A stretch of DNA of 64,000 nt, taken from contig CM041538.1 of NCBI GenBank assembly GCA_023238725.1, forward strand, positions 11,158,880 to 11,222,879, written 5' to 3'. Positions within the stretch are counted from its first letter, which is position 1; every line of letters begins with the position of its first letter. Positions 1-13,600 of this stretch are shown here, piece by piece. The DNA is from Scortum barcoo (lineage: Eukaryota; Chordata; Actinopteri; Centrarchiformes; Terapontidae). Below the pieces are notes generated by a model, which was not told where the DNA came from, ran no database searches, and worked only from the letters and a program-made list of their open reading frames with translations. The translations under genes and the position numbers were made by a program.

Positions 1-1297
1 ATGTCCAGGCAGGTCTTTTCTGTTCAGAAGTTATGTTTGAATCTTTCCTGGATGAAAACCACAATGCAGTTTTCCCAACAGATCATGTCAATGAAAAGAG
101 TATCAATACTAAAATATTTGTACAACTGTAAGTCATTTTTAAAGGATATTTCCAGATTCAAGATGACATGGACTCAAAGGGATTTTCGCACTAAAAAACT
201 TGAACATACCAGTTGATGAACTCAGACGGCTGAAATCTTATATATCATCTGAATTTTGGATAATGGTTTATAAATTCTGCCTCAACCTCACCCATCGATA
301 CCCTGCTGTACGTGGGCATGTGAGTTTTATATGAAGATAGAATAAATGGGAACCCCTCCTTTAAGTACATCAGCTTGATAACTGTACAATGTAAAGTGGA
401 TGAGGCTACAGGGCTACTAGTTCTGTTGTGTTTTTTCATTTTATTTATGCTTTGCAGTATTCAAGGTAGCCAAACTGATCGTGTTGTTGTTAGCCTTATA
501 TACTCGCTAGTAACTGACATTTTTCTGACAAAATAAAATGAAATATGACTAAAGATTTCGCTGAATTTGTCAAAATGGAAATCAGTTGCTCTGCTGCCAC
601 AGATTGGAGGAATAAAAAAAAGAATGTCTAAATAAGAACTGGTTTACTCCTTACAAACTTTTTGGGAATCAAAAAGGATCAAAATCTTGTCCCACACCTC
701 GGATCACTGCCCACATCTCTGATTTGTTCATCTGTTGTGCTCACAACAGCAGTTTCAGCTGGTTGGAGCAACAGATAACTTGGTCGTTGTGAATCTCTTG
801 ATTGTCAATCAAAAATGGTGGACTGGAAAATAATGTTGGCACGACTGACGTGTCACAACTGAGTGGTGAGGACAAAACAAAATAACCCCCCTCCGAACAG
901 GAAGTTTGGCTTACATGCACACAGCGTCAGACTGAATGAATTCAAGTGAGATGAAAAGGCAATTCAGTCTGAGTATCAGGCTAAAAAATCTCTAAATAAA
1001 GCAGAAAAAGGCAACAATTTCATCATGAACTCATTTCAAAATAAATATCAGAGAGAGGAGATCTGACAGAGAAGGAAGCACAAAGTGTTTTTTTCCCCTC
1101 AAGTTATCACTGGGTGTCCACTGTGGCCTCCTTTTATCCTCCATGAGAAACTTCATGTCAGATTTTAAATCTGTGGGAGCCGTTAGAGCTCCACTGCCAG
1201 ACTGTGTCTTCATCAATAAAGCTCACTAAGTGTCGGGCTTCTCCAGCCACTTGATTGAATTCACTTTGTGACATTTTGAACCTGGACAAGTCAGGAA

Positions 1298-1324
1298 GTG
1301 TGTGTGTGTGTGTGTGTGTGTGTG
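1298..1324. repeat. (GT)n microsatellite
   Basis: An uninterrupted GT dinucleotide run of about 13 units. It creates spurious His-Thr ORFs on the minus strand. Confidence 0.95.
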
Positions 1325-2587
1325 AGAAAACAACGAGGCCTCACAAAACTTTTCGAAAACAGCATTACCACCATAGAGGCATAATGCCTCTTTGTGGAGG
1401 CTGAATGTGGCTGATTGTGTTTGCTGGAGAATCTGGAAGGAAGAGGGAGGGGAGGCAGGACGCATGTGATGTTTGAAGTCGACCTCATTGTGGAAAAAAA
1501 AAAGTTTTTTTTTTGATACGGCAGGACACACAAGATGTTACTGATGTGACATCTGTGTGTGATTTATTTTGAAATGATGGGGAGGGGGAGGCAGAAACCT
1601 GCACACAGAGGTGATAGAGCGTTACTGTGTGTGTGAGAGTTAACACACACCAACACTTAAACACTTCAGTCTGCAGCCAGAACTGATAACACATTATCTA
1701 ACCTCAGTGTGATGCATCATGTGATGTCGGCTTTGCTGCTGTTGTTGCTCTGTGTGTGTGTGTGTGTTCGTTCATGTTCGTGTCACACTGGCTTTATTTG
1801 TTCAGCTCTCAGCTTGTATTCTCTCCGGTGTTTTCCTGCTGCCTTCAGGAAGCAGCTTTCAGGACGGCCTGATGGGTTTCCTGGCAGAACCCCCCCCGGT
1901 TCCTACTGGGAGACAATGGGAGGTCTCCCACAGGGCCATGAAGGGGTTGAGTGTGTTTTAGTGATGAGGGGGATTTATTGGGGGAGTAGTGGGCTTCCCT
2001 TCAGGAAACTGCAGATTTATCCTAGCAGCAGAGAGGCCCTCCTGTCTCTGTGTGTGTTTATGTTTGTATTTTTATGTCTTTTAGGCCTAAGCGTCCTCAC
2101 AAGGATAGAGACATGAAAGAAATCTTCGCGCCTCTACAGGAGATTTAGTTCAGGATCAGAAGCTGGTTTAAGGTTTAAGATAAACTGTAACAAGAGTTTA
2201 AGTTTGTCAAAATAAACATTTACATTGACATAGTTTCCTGTTTCATAAAGCAAAGTTCATTCTTGACGTCAGAAACGACAGTTTACAGAAGTATTTTACC
2301 TCAAGGTCCCTTCAGGAGCTTTTGAGCACAGCACATGATTTTCATTGAGGTTAATTTTGCTCTTTTGTTATGGAATCGTGGGTGTTTCCATTTTTCTGAC
2401 CTCTTCTAGTCCACATTCGCTTCTTGACTTTGGAAATGGAAGTGGAGAAAACAGTCTCAGCTTGAGGTCCATGTAGTAGCTGTTACATGCTGACGGTCAG
2501 GCGACATGCTCAAAATCCCCACAACAGTTACTAATACTATAGTATTCATATGTGGTTGGAGGCCTGTTTAAGTAGTCTGGATCTTTG

Positions 2588-2591
<4 letters not shown>

Positions 2592-2626
<35 letters not shown>
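2592..2626. repeat. (TG)n microsatellite
   Basis: An uninterrupted TG run of about 17 units, the longest dinucleotide array noticed in the window. Confidence 0.95.
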
Positions 2627-2627
<1 letters not shown>

Positions 2628-4247
2628 AAAGATTTTGATTTGTTGTATGGGTTTTTTTCAGTGAGAGTCATGTAAAGCAGTGAAGCTTCCTCATTTTGCT
2701 CCTCGAAAGTAAAAGTTGAAAGTAAAAGTCTGTCAGTGAGAGAGGATGTTGGCTTTCACTCCCTCCTCCTCGTCTCTGTCAGGTCGCCTCTCTCTCTCTC
2801 TCTCTGCCTCTTTCTGGCTTTCCTTCTCGGGAAAAGGGTGGCGGTGGGGTCTCTCTCTCACTTACCTGGGATGAGGTCACTGTTCCAAAACATGGCCCCG
2901 AGCCTCGAACCGGCACAACATTTCCTCTTCCATTTCTCGTCATTAATAACACTCGAGGACGACGTGGTGCCTCTCCACTCGTCACATGTTCCTACTGAAG
3001 CAGAGGGGAAAAATGTATCAACAAGTTGTTCTATATATTTTAGGACACACTTTTGGTTACTGAAGTACCAATCCATTCAAATGATTTTTAATAGAAATGT
3101 GTTTTCAGTGTAAAATGACGGGCTCATGTTTGGCTTGAATCCTAAACCACTCATGACTAAAGCAGTTTGCATAAAGTATCCCATTAATTTCAGTTTATTA
3201 CATCTTGGGTCTTATTTTTACAGGTTTGACAATAATAAAACTGCACTTAGAAAGATCATTATTGAGATCTGCAAACACAATAACATCCAACAGGGGAAAA
3301 GAATTACAAGCAGTCACACAAAAGTATAGATCTTAAAACAAAGTCACAAATATGCCAAGTTTGTTTAAAAGGAAAAAAAAGGCAAACTGTAATTTTTTTT
3401 TTTTTTACCCAAACTGTCCATCATAACTCTAGAAATGAATTGGAATTAACTTGCTCTTTCTGTCTGATACAAAATGATGTTCTTTCCTGTAAATGTTTTT
3501 GAAATAGTTGAAACATAAAGCAGCTGAAAATAGACTTTTCAATCGTAACGAACAAACTACAATATGCGAGCTTCTCTTTAATATGTTTTAATCTTTGTTA
3601 AGCTTTGTACTGTAGGAGCATTTATTCCACATTGTTTCAAAGTGATCTGCTATAGTTTTACACTTCTGGTTGCTGATGCAGAACTTAAAGACTGAGCCTC
3701 CTGTAATGTTACGAAATGTGACTGTAGCGTTGGGTGTGAGCTGCAGTTATGATTGCAGCTCTGCATTTAGACTGATTCCAGAACGTCGTGTAATTTGTAG
3801 CCATAGAGGAACTTTGTCTGAAGAACAACGAAGCTCATCTGTTCTGAACTTCTTTGGGGTGTTTACTAAATTAAGGTGATATGCCCGCAATGTGCTCATG
3901 AAGTTTGTAGCTATGAACATTGTCTTTATCTGACTGCAGCATTGTGTGTGTGTGTGGACTCAATATGTTATTTGTGTAAATGTGTGCACTCACATGGTTT
4001 CCTCTGTGTTTTGTCGCTGTGTGTCTGCACTCATGTACATGCATTTTTGTAATTTTGTTTGTGGCTTGTGCGTCATTATGAGCATTTGCAGTCAGTGGTA
4101 TGTGTGCGTGTGTGTGAGAGAGACTTGACAGCGTGGCTCTCAGCTGGTCAGGACTCGGGGTGTAGAGGGAAGGAATGCAGCTTCTCTGTAATTTGCTGTC
4201 TGTCATCAAATCTGAGAGAAAAACAGCAACACTTGAGAGCTGGGGAA

Positions 4248-4271
4248 GTGTGTGTGTGTGTGTGTGTGTGC
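4248..4271. repeat. (GT)n microsatellite
   Basis: A GT run of about 12 units in AT-rich DNA with scattered TGTG-rich tracts on both sides (about 3940-4110). Confidence 0.9.
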
Positions 4272-6416
4272 GCAGTGGGTGAGGAGAAATGAAAGTCATG
4301 TGAGGGGAGCAGGGTAGAGATGAAGAATGGAAAGAAGGAGGTAAAAGAAAGAGGAGAAGGAGAAGAGTGTGGGAAATTGATGAATGAAAAAGAATGAAGT
4401 GATAAAAGATGATGACAAATGAAAATAGAGGTATATATGCAGATCAGTTTCATGAATCGTGTTCTACAGACACCTGTCAGTATTTGACCAGTTATTGGTA
4501 GTAGCAGCCATGTTACTAGATAATAATCATGTTGATGGCCTCAGTCCACTGCTGTTAAACCAATAATTTAAGCTTAGAAAATACTTGCATAAGGGGCATA
4601 TTAATAACATACCCTTTCCATTCTGGGGAACTGGAGCTTCCCAAAACCTGATCTTTTATGAACCTGCGATAGACATTAAGCCCCCCCCCCAATGTGTTGT
4701 GGTGTCACTTCCTGCTTTATTAATTGCAGTGTTTGAATTTAGAACTGCCTCACAAGCAGTGCTGATAGTTAGTTCCAAAAACGATAGAAAACAGTGGAAA
4801 CTAAAGCAGAATGTGCAACGATTGCTGCATGTTAAGTTACGGGTTGTTGCAAAACTGGACAGAAAAAAAATGCATGTTATAGATGTCACCTTGGTAGGAT
4901 AAAGTAAGTAATGGCACAGTGATGCACAACAGGCTTTGTCCTACTTTGCTGAGTAGGATTGTTCCCAAACTTCTTCATGGCTTTAACAACCTGCAGCATG
5001 TCTGCAAATTAAGCAGCGCTATAAAAATATGACTGAGGTAGTGCCTGCAATAAGCACCTGCATACAGTCATAATTGTTGATGTGTGGAAAACAGTAATGA
5101 CATCACATCAAAACTGCCCAGAAACAGACGCAAGGTTTTTATTTCCTGTCACTGATACAAATCATATCAGAGCTCCATTGGAAATGTACTGAGACCACTT
5201 AATAAAAGTTAATTTGGGTATATTACCTAACTTGGACACAAACTGTACTTGTGTTTTTACAAAAGCTTAATCAGTTAAATGCAACGTTGGCATAGCAGAA
5301 GAGTGCAGACGAGGAGCTAAAGTTGGATAAACTGAAACCAGATTTGTTTCAACATCAAAATCTCTTGTAATTCCAACAGGGCAAGATTACATGTTGTTAA
5401 AATTTGCCCAATAAACAAGCCACTTTTGAGTCATGTGACGTTTATAAGCTCTGGTTTGCTTGATCCTAAACAAATACAAGCAAACCCAATACAAAAACTC
5501 AGATTACAGTAAACTACCTCGCTCTGGCTTGGCCCAAAGTGAACTATGCCTGAAAACCTTTTTAGCGTTTGTATAACTCGTGTCTGATTTATCCGCATGC
5601 TGCGGTATCACGTTCACTGCAGTTTGACCCTGAGAGTAGAAACTGACAGAAAGACTGAAGAGAACCAGAGCTGTAGACGATAACAAGATCCTGAGCAGAA
5701 ATGTTATCAGTATCAAGATTCTTTCTTTTTTCTGGATATTTAAATGAATCCACTGTCTGTAATAAGGCACAGTATAATTTGTAATAATTAGTCTTCTGTC
5801 TGTCTGAATGTTACAGTCTTGACTTTGACAATAAATGTCTTTGCAGTGTGAGCTGACAGATGATGCGTGTGTGTGTTTATAGGTTATCAGTAGTCAGTCA
5901 GCTAGAAGGACGACCTGTGTGTTGAAACAGCATGTGTTAGGAATGTGCCTGAGGCTGCTGGAAACACATCTGTGTGTGTGCTACTACAAGAGTATGTATG
6001 TTTAAAGAAAATGAATGACTGCAGGTACCTGAGGTTTTGTGTGTGTGTGTGTGGGGAAACAAATTACTATCTGAAACATGTTTTCAAATTTCAAAGACAG
6101 AGTGTATTTTTATGTTGCACATATAGAAGAACCTGAGATTTGCACAGAAAGTATTTTTACATCCACAACACACCGGATATATATACATGTCTTACGCAGA
6201 CAGCAGTCTTGCAGTGCACATAGATAATAGTGCAAAAGAAGTGCATTAATGTAACATGTAGTGTCTATGGCAGGGGATAAGAGGCACTGTCAATGATGTA
6301 TGCTGTTATGTGGGGAACATGCTGTACAGTACTGTTGCTGTTTCTCTGCTCTGTGATGTGTATGTTTGACTGTTTGGACAGTTCTGATGGTTTATTAATT
6401 TCTCTCTCTCTCTCAG

Positions 6417-6489
6417 GGCTGAGTGGAGCCGGGAGGAGGAAACCAGCCTGAACTCCAGCTGCATGAATCGCTCACTGAGCAGCTGAGAG
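6417..6489 (+). other. kank3: Probable 5'UTR exon of kank3 with a short uORF
   Basis: A (TC)n pyrimidine tract ending in CAG at 6416 precedes a 73-nt GC-richer segment that ends at a GTAAAT donor (6490). It carries an ATG at 6463 followed by seven sense codons and TGA at 6484-6486, an upstream ORF of seven residues. The next exon starts at 7607 and contains the main ATG. No coding potential links this exon to the protein, so I read it as untranslated leader. The assignment rests on splice signals and position only. Confidence 0.55.
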
Positions 6490-7659
6490 GTAAATTTTTC
6501 CTCAACACGACAACAACATGACATAACAAAATCCAAAAATTACACTGTTACATTCAAGTCAGTGTTGCCGTCTTTTCTCTGTAATGGGCACACAATTATC
6601 CAGAAAGTATCCAGGTTATGCAGTTTTTCTACTCCTTTTCCTGACACACAGGAAGTGTTTTTATATTTCCTGCCTTGTTTGGAATAAGAACCACTTTTTA
6701 GTGATAAAAAAAACTTCCATGTTGATTCTTTAAAGTAATGTGTCATAACTTAATATTTAGCATTGAGGTGTTTTAATGTGTACTTAGTCCTGTGAGAGTT
6801 TTTCTGTTAAGATTGTCTAAATACATGGAAATTATTCTCAAAGGAAATAACAGATAACAATAGTAGACAGATGTATGGTAGGTTTAGAGGTGTTGAGAGG
6901 AATCCTGTGGTTTGTCAGTGGAGTTGGATGGTGTGACGCTTGTTAATGGAGCCGCTGTCTTGTGGTTTTTGGTCTCTGTTCAGCTCTTTGTTGTTGACTA
7001 TGTTCTGCTGTGTTTCCCCTGCCTGCTATCTTCACTGTATGGGGGAAGTTTCTATACAAACACACACACAAATGTACATTTGAAATTTAGGCATGTATCT
7101 GTCACTGTGTACACTAGAGATATGGATGATGTCAGGCTCAACATCCTTCAACGCCTCTGAGGAGGAAAAGCAAACAAGACACACATTTAACAAAACCTCT
7201 TTATCTCTGAAAGAAGGGAATTCACCTTCTTTTGAATTCAGTCACAGGCTGTCACACGTGCCAACGAGCCATAACAAAACACATAAGCTTCTTCTTTCCG
7301 CACTCTGTAGTAAGTTTACAGCTCCAAAAAAAGCATCTATGGGCATTGTAAGTGAAAGCAAGGAGACACAAAATGTTTAACTTTGTCTATAAGTTATATA
7401 TTTTCTTTGCTGTGTAGAACTGATTTGTATTCACAAAAATGTGCTCATGGGAGGACATTGTGATTTTGATGCTTACAGAAAATAATTTGAAAATCTTTAA
7501 AAAAAAAAGCTCTTGTTGACAGTGTTTTAGAAATAACATCCTTTTCCTTGCTTTTGGTTTAAGTACATTCATGATAAATGCATTCATGTCTCTGTGTTTT
7601 CTTTAGCCAGGTGCTGATTTGAAGCTGTGTGTGCTGAAAGGTCCCAATCCCGAAAAAAA

Positions 7660-10600
7660 ATGACTCAATCGGTGCAAGTTAACTCTAAGCTGCCTGGTAA
7701 GAACCTGCACGAACATGCTTTTTTGTTCTTCCCACCTTATATTCCACTTTCTCTTGTGACTTTGAAAATGTGGGTATTTAGGCTGCAAGGCCAGGTTTTA
7801 CTGTTGCACTAGTATTTAAGTTTGTGACAAATCAATCCTTCCAATAGCAGGTTTGTGGAGTTAACTACACTTTTTACAACAAGTTATGTGAAATAGAAGT
7901 GTTTTTATGTGTGGGTCCCTGTTTTGGGCCATCTTAAAGTACGTAGCCATATTGTGCAGTCACATGTCCTTTTCCCTTCAGATCTGGGCTCTCCATTCAT
8001 GTACTCCAGTCAGGAGGAGGCGGACCAGCCCGGCTCCTACTCTGTCCAGACTCCTTATGGTTTCCAGCTGGATCTGGACTTCCTCAAATATGTAGAAGAG
8101 ATAGAAAGTGGGCACAATCTCCGTCGGGCACCTGTCAGCTCCCGGCGCTCTGGCCGAGGTTTCAAACTATCCCAAAGGAGTCCAAGTGTGGGGGGACGTG
8201 CCAGTGGCTGGACATCCACAGAGTCTCTGGCATCTCCAGCTAGCGAGGATGGCAGAGCTCCTCCGCCGCCGCCACCACGCAACCGCCTTGGGTCAGCGCC
8301 TTGCGAAGTGCTCTCTCTTTCCCCTGTGACCGTCCTAAGTGTTCCTCCCCTGTCGGCTGGAGCCAAAGTGCCACCCCCTCCACCACAACGCAATCCCAGA
8401 GTTGAGCGGACTCTTTTGGAAACCAGCCGGCGGTTACAGCAGGAGCAATCCCACCAACACCAGAACGGTGGGCGCTTTCAGCTTGCAGATCCTCCCAAAC
8501 AGATCTTACCCTCTCCGGCCACCCAACATCTGCAGAGTGGCTGGACTAAACCCAGTCCTCAGACCTCTGGGCGCAGCACTCCAGCAACTGGCACCGCATT
8601 GACTCCAATCCCACCCAGCCAGCTGCAGACAGTTAGAGAACAGATGGCTACAGCCTTGAAACAGCTGAAAGAGATGGAAGAGCGGGTTAAGGGTGTTCCT
8701 GCACTTGAGAAAGAGGTGGCCAAGCTTCGTGCAGAGAAGGACATGCTACTCATAGCCCTGCAGGAGAAAAAAGAAGCCATGGAGGTTGCCCAGAAGAAGC
8801 ATCCGTCTACAGAGTCTTCTACCCAAACCACGGAAACCGTTGAAACCGACCACACTGTCCACAGTCGGTTGACTCTACCGACCTCACCTGGACATAAAGG
8901 CCTCGGAAAATCAGGTGAGCTGAAAAGACTGACTGAGAAGTTTGAGGGGAAGGAAGAGAAAGCAACCGAAGCATCATCAAAAGTTTTGGTTAAAGTTCCA
9001 GCAAAAGTGTCTGTTGTTGAAAAGAAATCTGTGGCGGTTGGGAACGACATGCCAATGGACTCTGCTGTTTTCTACTACAGCCAAGGTGTGAAAGATGCTT
9101 CTGAGGGCACTGAGGTAAATGTTTGTGAGAGAGGGACAGGAACAGAGGCGCCTCTGGTTCAAGAGGAGGAAACACAGACTAGAGTGGAGACAGAAGATGC
9201 TGAGGTTTGGGTTATGGAATCATTACTTGGGCTGACCAGTGAAGCACAGCGGGAAATTGACACCTTACAGGACACCATTAAATTCCAGCAGGAGTCCATT
9301 GTGGCTCTGGAGGACCGGTTGAGTGTGGCTGACAAAGACCTGGGAATCCTTAAAACCCTGATGAAGGAGAAAACCTCCAAAGTCACATTTGAGAAGGGAA
9401 TCCTTGCAAAACCAGACACGACGAATGCTCAGGTAGAAACATTGACTTATGTGTTGAAGCATGCTGCCATTTTGTGCCGTCCTGAGATGAGTGATGCATG
9501 CATAGGCGAGAGCTTTACAGCAAGTCAGACCGAACAAGGCACCCAGACTGAGGCTTTAGTGGAAACAGTGGAACCAGCTCCTGTTGCAGTGGTCAGTACT
9601 GGGTGCCAGTGGGAGAATTTATTTGAGGAAAAGGTGGAAGAACAGAAAGTTACAGTGCCAAAGAAGAGACAGCTCACCATCGCTGAATACAAAGTCTCAC
9701 CAGAGGAAGAAGTGGTCAGTATGGCCGAGAAGAAAGAGGAAGACCAAGGAGTGAAGACTGCACCTGGCAACACCAAGACAGGTGAGAACTAACAAGTATA
9801 TGCCTTCATTGGAGGGTTACATGCTTGATATTGTCTCATTAAAAGCCAGTCATTTTTTTAGGGGACACTTCTATGCTGAATTGTATGTACAATGAGCTGA
9901 CCTGCTGTGTACAGGCTAAAAGACTTAAAAATGTTTCCATTTTCAATGTAATTAGTTTTAAACCACACTGTTCCTTCCATGAAACTTGAAATCATTAAGA
10001 AATCACCTCTGAAAACGCAAAAATGAATTATTATTATTAAAAGATTTTGTTTACATCATGTGCGAGGTATGTGGTTCTGTGATGTACTTTGTTTGAACTA
10101 CTGTTTGATCCATCTACTACTCTTATGGTAACAGGTATGCTGAAATCCATCATGAAGAGGAAAGATGGGAGTAACTCAAGCGAGAATCGCACTGCTGGCA
10201 AGAAGAGTCTGCAGTTTGTTGGTATTCTAAATGGAGGGTGAGTAACATGAAACCTAATTTTATTTCCTACCACAGTAAAAATAAAATAAGGGCAGCAGAT
10301 GGTCTAGAGGTTGGAAATAACACTTTGATCAGGTCAGATGTTTGACAAGTACAAAACAAAACCATTTATCCTCGCCTTCTAAAAAAGAGCCATCTAAGTG
10401 CCTAAAATGCAAACTGTACAAAATGCTTTGTATTCCAGCAAATATCTGTGCATCTCCTAGGTATGAATCTACATCCAGTGAAGAAGAGGAAGAGGAGGAG
10501 GAAGAAGAGGAGGAAGATGGGAGCTCCTCTGGAGAAAGTGGAGAAGGCTTGGACAGCACAGAGGAAGATGAGGCGGCTCTGGAGGAAGAGACGTCTGAGG

Positions 10601-13600
10601 AGGAGAGAAATGTTAACCTGGACGAAAGTGACACTGATGAGGAAACCCTGCAAACTGCAAATTGTTCGTCTGATGCTGTGAAAGAAAAGTGTGTGGATAC
10701 ATGACACATTAAAAACACATTTTTAAAGTTGATGTTGACTTGTTCACAAAGTGTCACTACTCTGGAGCCTACAGAGCCTGGATAAATATAGTTTCCTGAT
10801 TGAAGTAAAATCCTATTGCAAAAGAAAGCTGTATTATGTAAACATACACACATTATATAGTAAAATTCACATACAGAAGTAACAGATAGAAAGCAGTAAC
10901 TTGTTTGGTGTTTGTCGCAGGTTTGAGCTGAGCTCAAAAATGCGAGAAGCCTGCCTCATCCTGAAGAACCATCTGAACGATGATATCAAAACACTGAAGA
11001 GTAAGGAAGTGGTGCGTCCTTGCATGCTTCTTCAAACCATTTTTTCACAGTTAAACATTTAAATGAATCATTTAATTGTTGGAGTAAGGCAAAATCTGAA
11101 TTACCGATGAAAGCTATGGAGCTGTTTTTTTTGTTTAGGGGCGTTTTCAGCACCTGCAAACTAGTTACAAACAACAGGAGCTTCATGTAACAACACAGAC
11201 GTCCAGATTGAGAAAAGAGTCAGGAAATTAGATCATTGTTGGGTTTAACAACAGATGCTAAGAAGGACTTCCCTTGACATTCAGTGGAATGTCAGGCTAC
11301 TATAAACTTGAGACAAATGCTGTGTGACTTTGCCAAAATACACCATTACCCCACTGTGTTTTAAGTAATGAATAACTAAACTAAAATAAGCGCACCGGGA
11401 GCTAAATAACTAAAATACAACTTTATTTTTGTCTACCTGCTAAGATATGTTACTTGTTTACAATATATACTTATAGATTATATAACAACTTCCTACTTTC
11501 AGCTCTCCAGTAGCCACACTGTCCAGCTCGAGTGGTTTCGCATCTCTAGCGCCAAGATGGCTCAGCCTTCACGGGTGTCAGACTATCTGATGGCATTCTC
11601 TGAGGTGTCATCAGTGCTGCTGGAGCATGTGGTCAACATGACCGACGGCAATGGCAACACAGCTCTCCACTACAGCGTCTCCCACTCCAACTTCGGTGTG
11701 GTGGGGCTTCTGCTTGACACAGGTCAGTTAACAGTAAGAATAATCCACATTACACCACACAACAATAATCCAGTTAATAATGCAATCAATTATAGGAGAA
11801 GAGTCCAACAGCAGACTTCACACCCAGGTCTGAAGAGAACAGCACTTTAAGCAGCGTTAATGTGATGTTTTTTGTCTGGTAAAAATGTAGCTAAATATTC
11901 TTTCATGTGTGTTATTATCAGAGAATTGCCTTTCTATTTTCCAGTATTTTTTAACTTGTTATACTGACAGGTGTTTCTATTATTTCGTCTATGAGGGTAG
12001 GCTAAGTAAAACCTCTCTCTTTCACAAAATAAAGTTTAACAACTCCACAAACTGTGGCCTTCCCAGATTATTAGACATTTTAATTAGCGCTGCTCTAAAA
12101 ACTGAATATTCTAACAGTCACTAAAGACATTTTGCAGAACTAAAGACTGCCTTAGCTTTAATTTGAGTGTAAAGTGTGTGCATGTCTATGAAAGGACGTG
12201 ACGTGTTCTGTTTATTTGTGCACCTGCGTGTATGTTTAAATACAAGGTAATAAAATCATGTGTTTCCCACAGGTGTGTGCAGTGTAGATAAGCAGAACAA
12301 AGCGGGCTACACAGCCATCATGCTGGCTGCTCTCTCTACTGTGAAGGAGGAGGATGACATGGTTGTGGTCAAAAAGCTCTTTAGTCAAGGCAATGTGAAC
12401 GCCAAGGCCAGCCAGGTATGTCTGAATCACTTCATGACAGACACAACATTCGTGTATGTTGTTTACTCCTAAAAGTACTTAATGTTTCTCCTTCCGTGTG
12501 TGTAATTTCCTTTTTAGTACTGGTCCTGTAAAAATGTAAAAACTCACAATTGCTGGGAACATGCCAGATATGTTACATGAGATAGAAATTTCGTTCTGAT
12601 TTAAGTTTTGTTCTAAAGTCACATAACAGTTATGACATTAGACTGGGACAATTTGTAGGTCAAATAAAATTTGTTTTTACACCGTAAAGTATGAAAATGT
12701 GCGTGTCTATGCATATCAGATGAAGTTATCACTTGTGACACATCTCTATTTAAAACCTGAGAAATGTGAATGACCAACGTGTCCAAACACAAAGAGCTTC
12801 TGTGAGTGTGTAGTCGGCTCCGTCAGCCAGAAGCACTTGAAAGACTCGATCCTGGCTCAGCTGACTTTGTTCAATGAATTCAATCTGATTTGGACACATT
12901 AAACCAAACACGGGGTCAACTCTACATATTGCTGCCAAATTAGAAAAATTGGAAGTGAGGTAAATGACTCACTAATATCTGTTAATAACATCAACTTGGA
13001 TAAAGGGAGTTTCTGTAGAATTCCTTGGCTTCATCTAAACTTGGCCTTTTTCCCTGAAGGTTTATAGTGTGTGTATGTGTGTTGTTGCAAATATTTTTGT
13101 GTTTGAATGTCACACGCAGTCAAAGAAGTTCAACGTGACTTACTTTTTAGATTAGTCAGAACAGTAGTGAGGCATGGTAAAGAAAACGTGTTCAAAGGAG
13201 AAACCCTTTCTTTGTTCACGGTTTGTTTCAGTGTTCGAGCATTTCCTGTATTGGGATGAAGTTCTACAATCAGAGCCAGATGAATAATTGGTCATAGGTT
13301 AGACTGGCTTAGGGGCAAGTGTAACCTTACGTGACACACAAGTCATCTGTGTGAATCTGTTGACGTTTTGAGCGTTTTGCTTATCAAATCAGGCTGCGTA
13401 GTGTATGTGTTTGGACACAGAGCCTGACAGGCTCTCACACCGCCAAGTCATGGGACTCTGAATTTATAGCATCACTGGCTATAAATGCAATTACTGTCGC
13501 TTGTTATTGTTGCTGTGGGTAACAACACGAGGCATGCAATGCAATTTCAGAGTCAGGAATTTAAGGCGTACTATTTTCTGCTGCATTTTGCTGCAAGTTC

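Larger units (their letters stand above)
1..6416. other. Upstream/intronic region without recognisable exon
   Basis: I see no convincing coding exon on either strand. Open frames here are short, follow GT/CA repeats, or lack splice context. The sequence is AT-rich with several GT microsatellites, listed separately. It is probably intron 1 and/or promoter of kank3, since the first exon I can place at 6417 has an acceptor and therefore must have an exon upstream. That first exon was not identified. Confidence 0.5.

Noticed and set aside
1226..1694. Overlapping minus-strand ORFs of 69-101 codons with His-Thr runs
   Set aside because: They are produced by GT/CA microsatellites and poly-A/T tracts, lack domains and overlap each other in several frames.
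2736..3113. 125-codon plus-strand ORF with a Ser/Leu-rich start
   Set aside because: The hydrophobic start comes from a (TC)n tract. There is no recognisable domain, no splice context and no continuation.
8055..9776. Several long ORFs opposite or out of frame to the kank3 large exon
   Set aside because: Shadows of a GC-rich coding exon whose plus-strand frame carries the KN motif and coiled coil.
10329..10937. 202-codon minus-strand ORF with a Ser run
   Set aside because: It is the antisense of the kank3 Glu run (GAA/GAG read as Ser codons) and spans an intron of the real gene.
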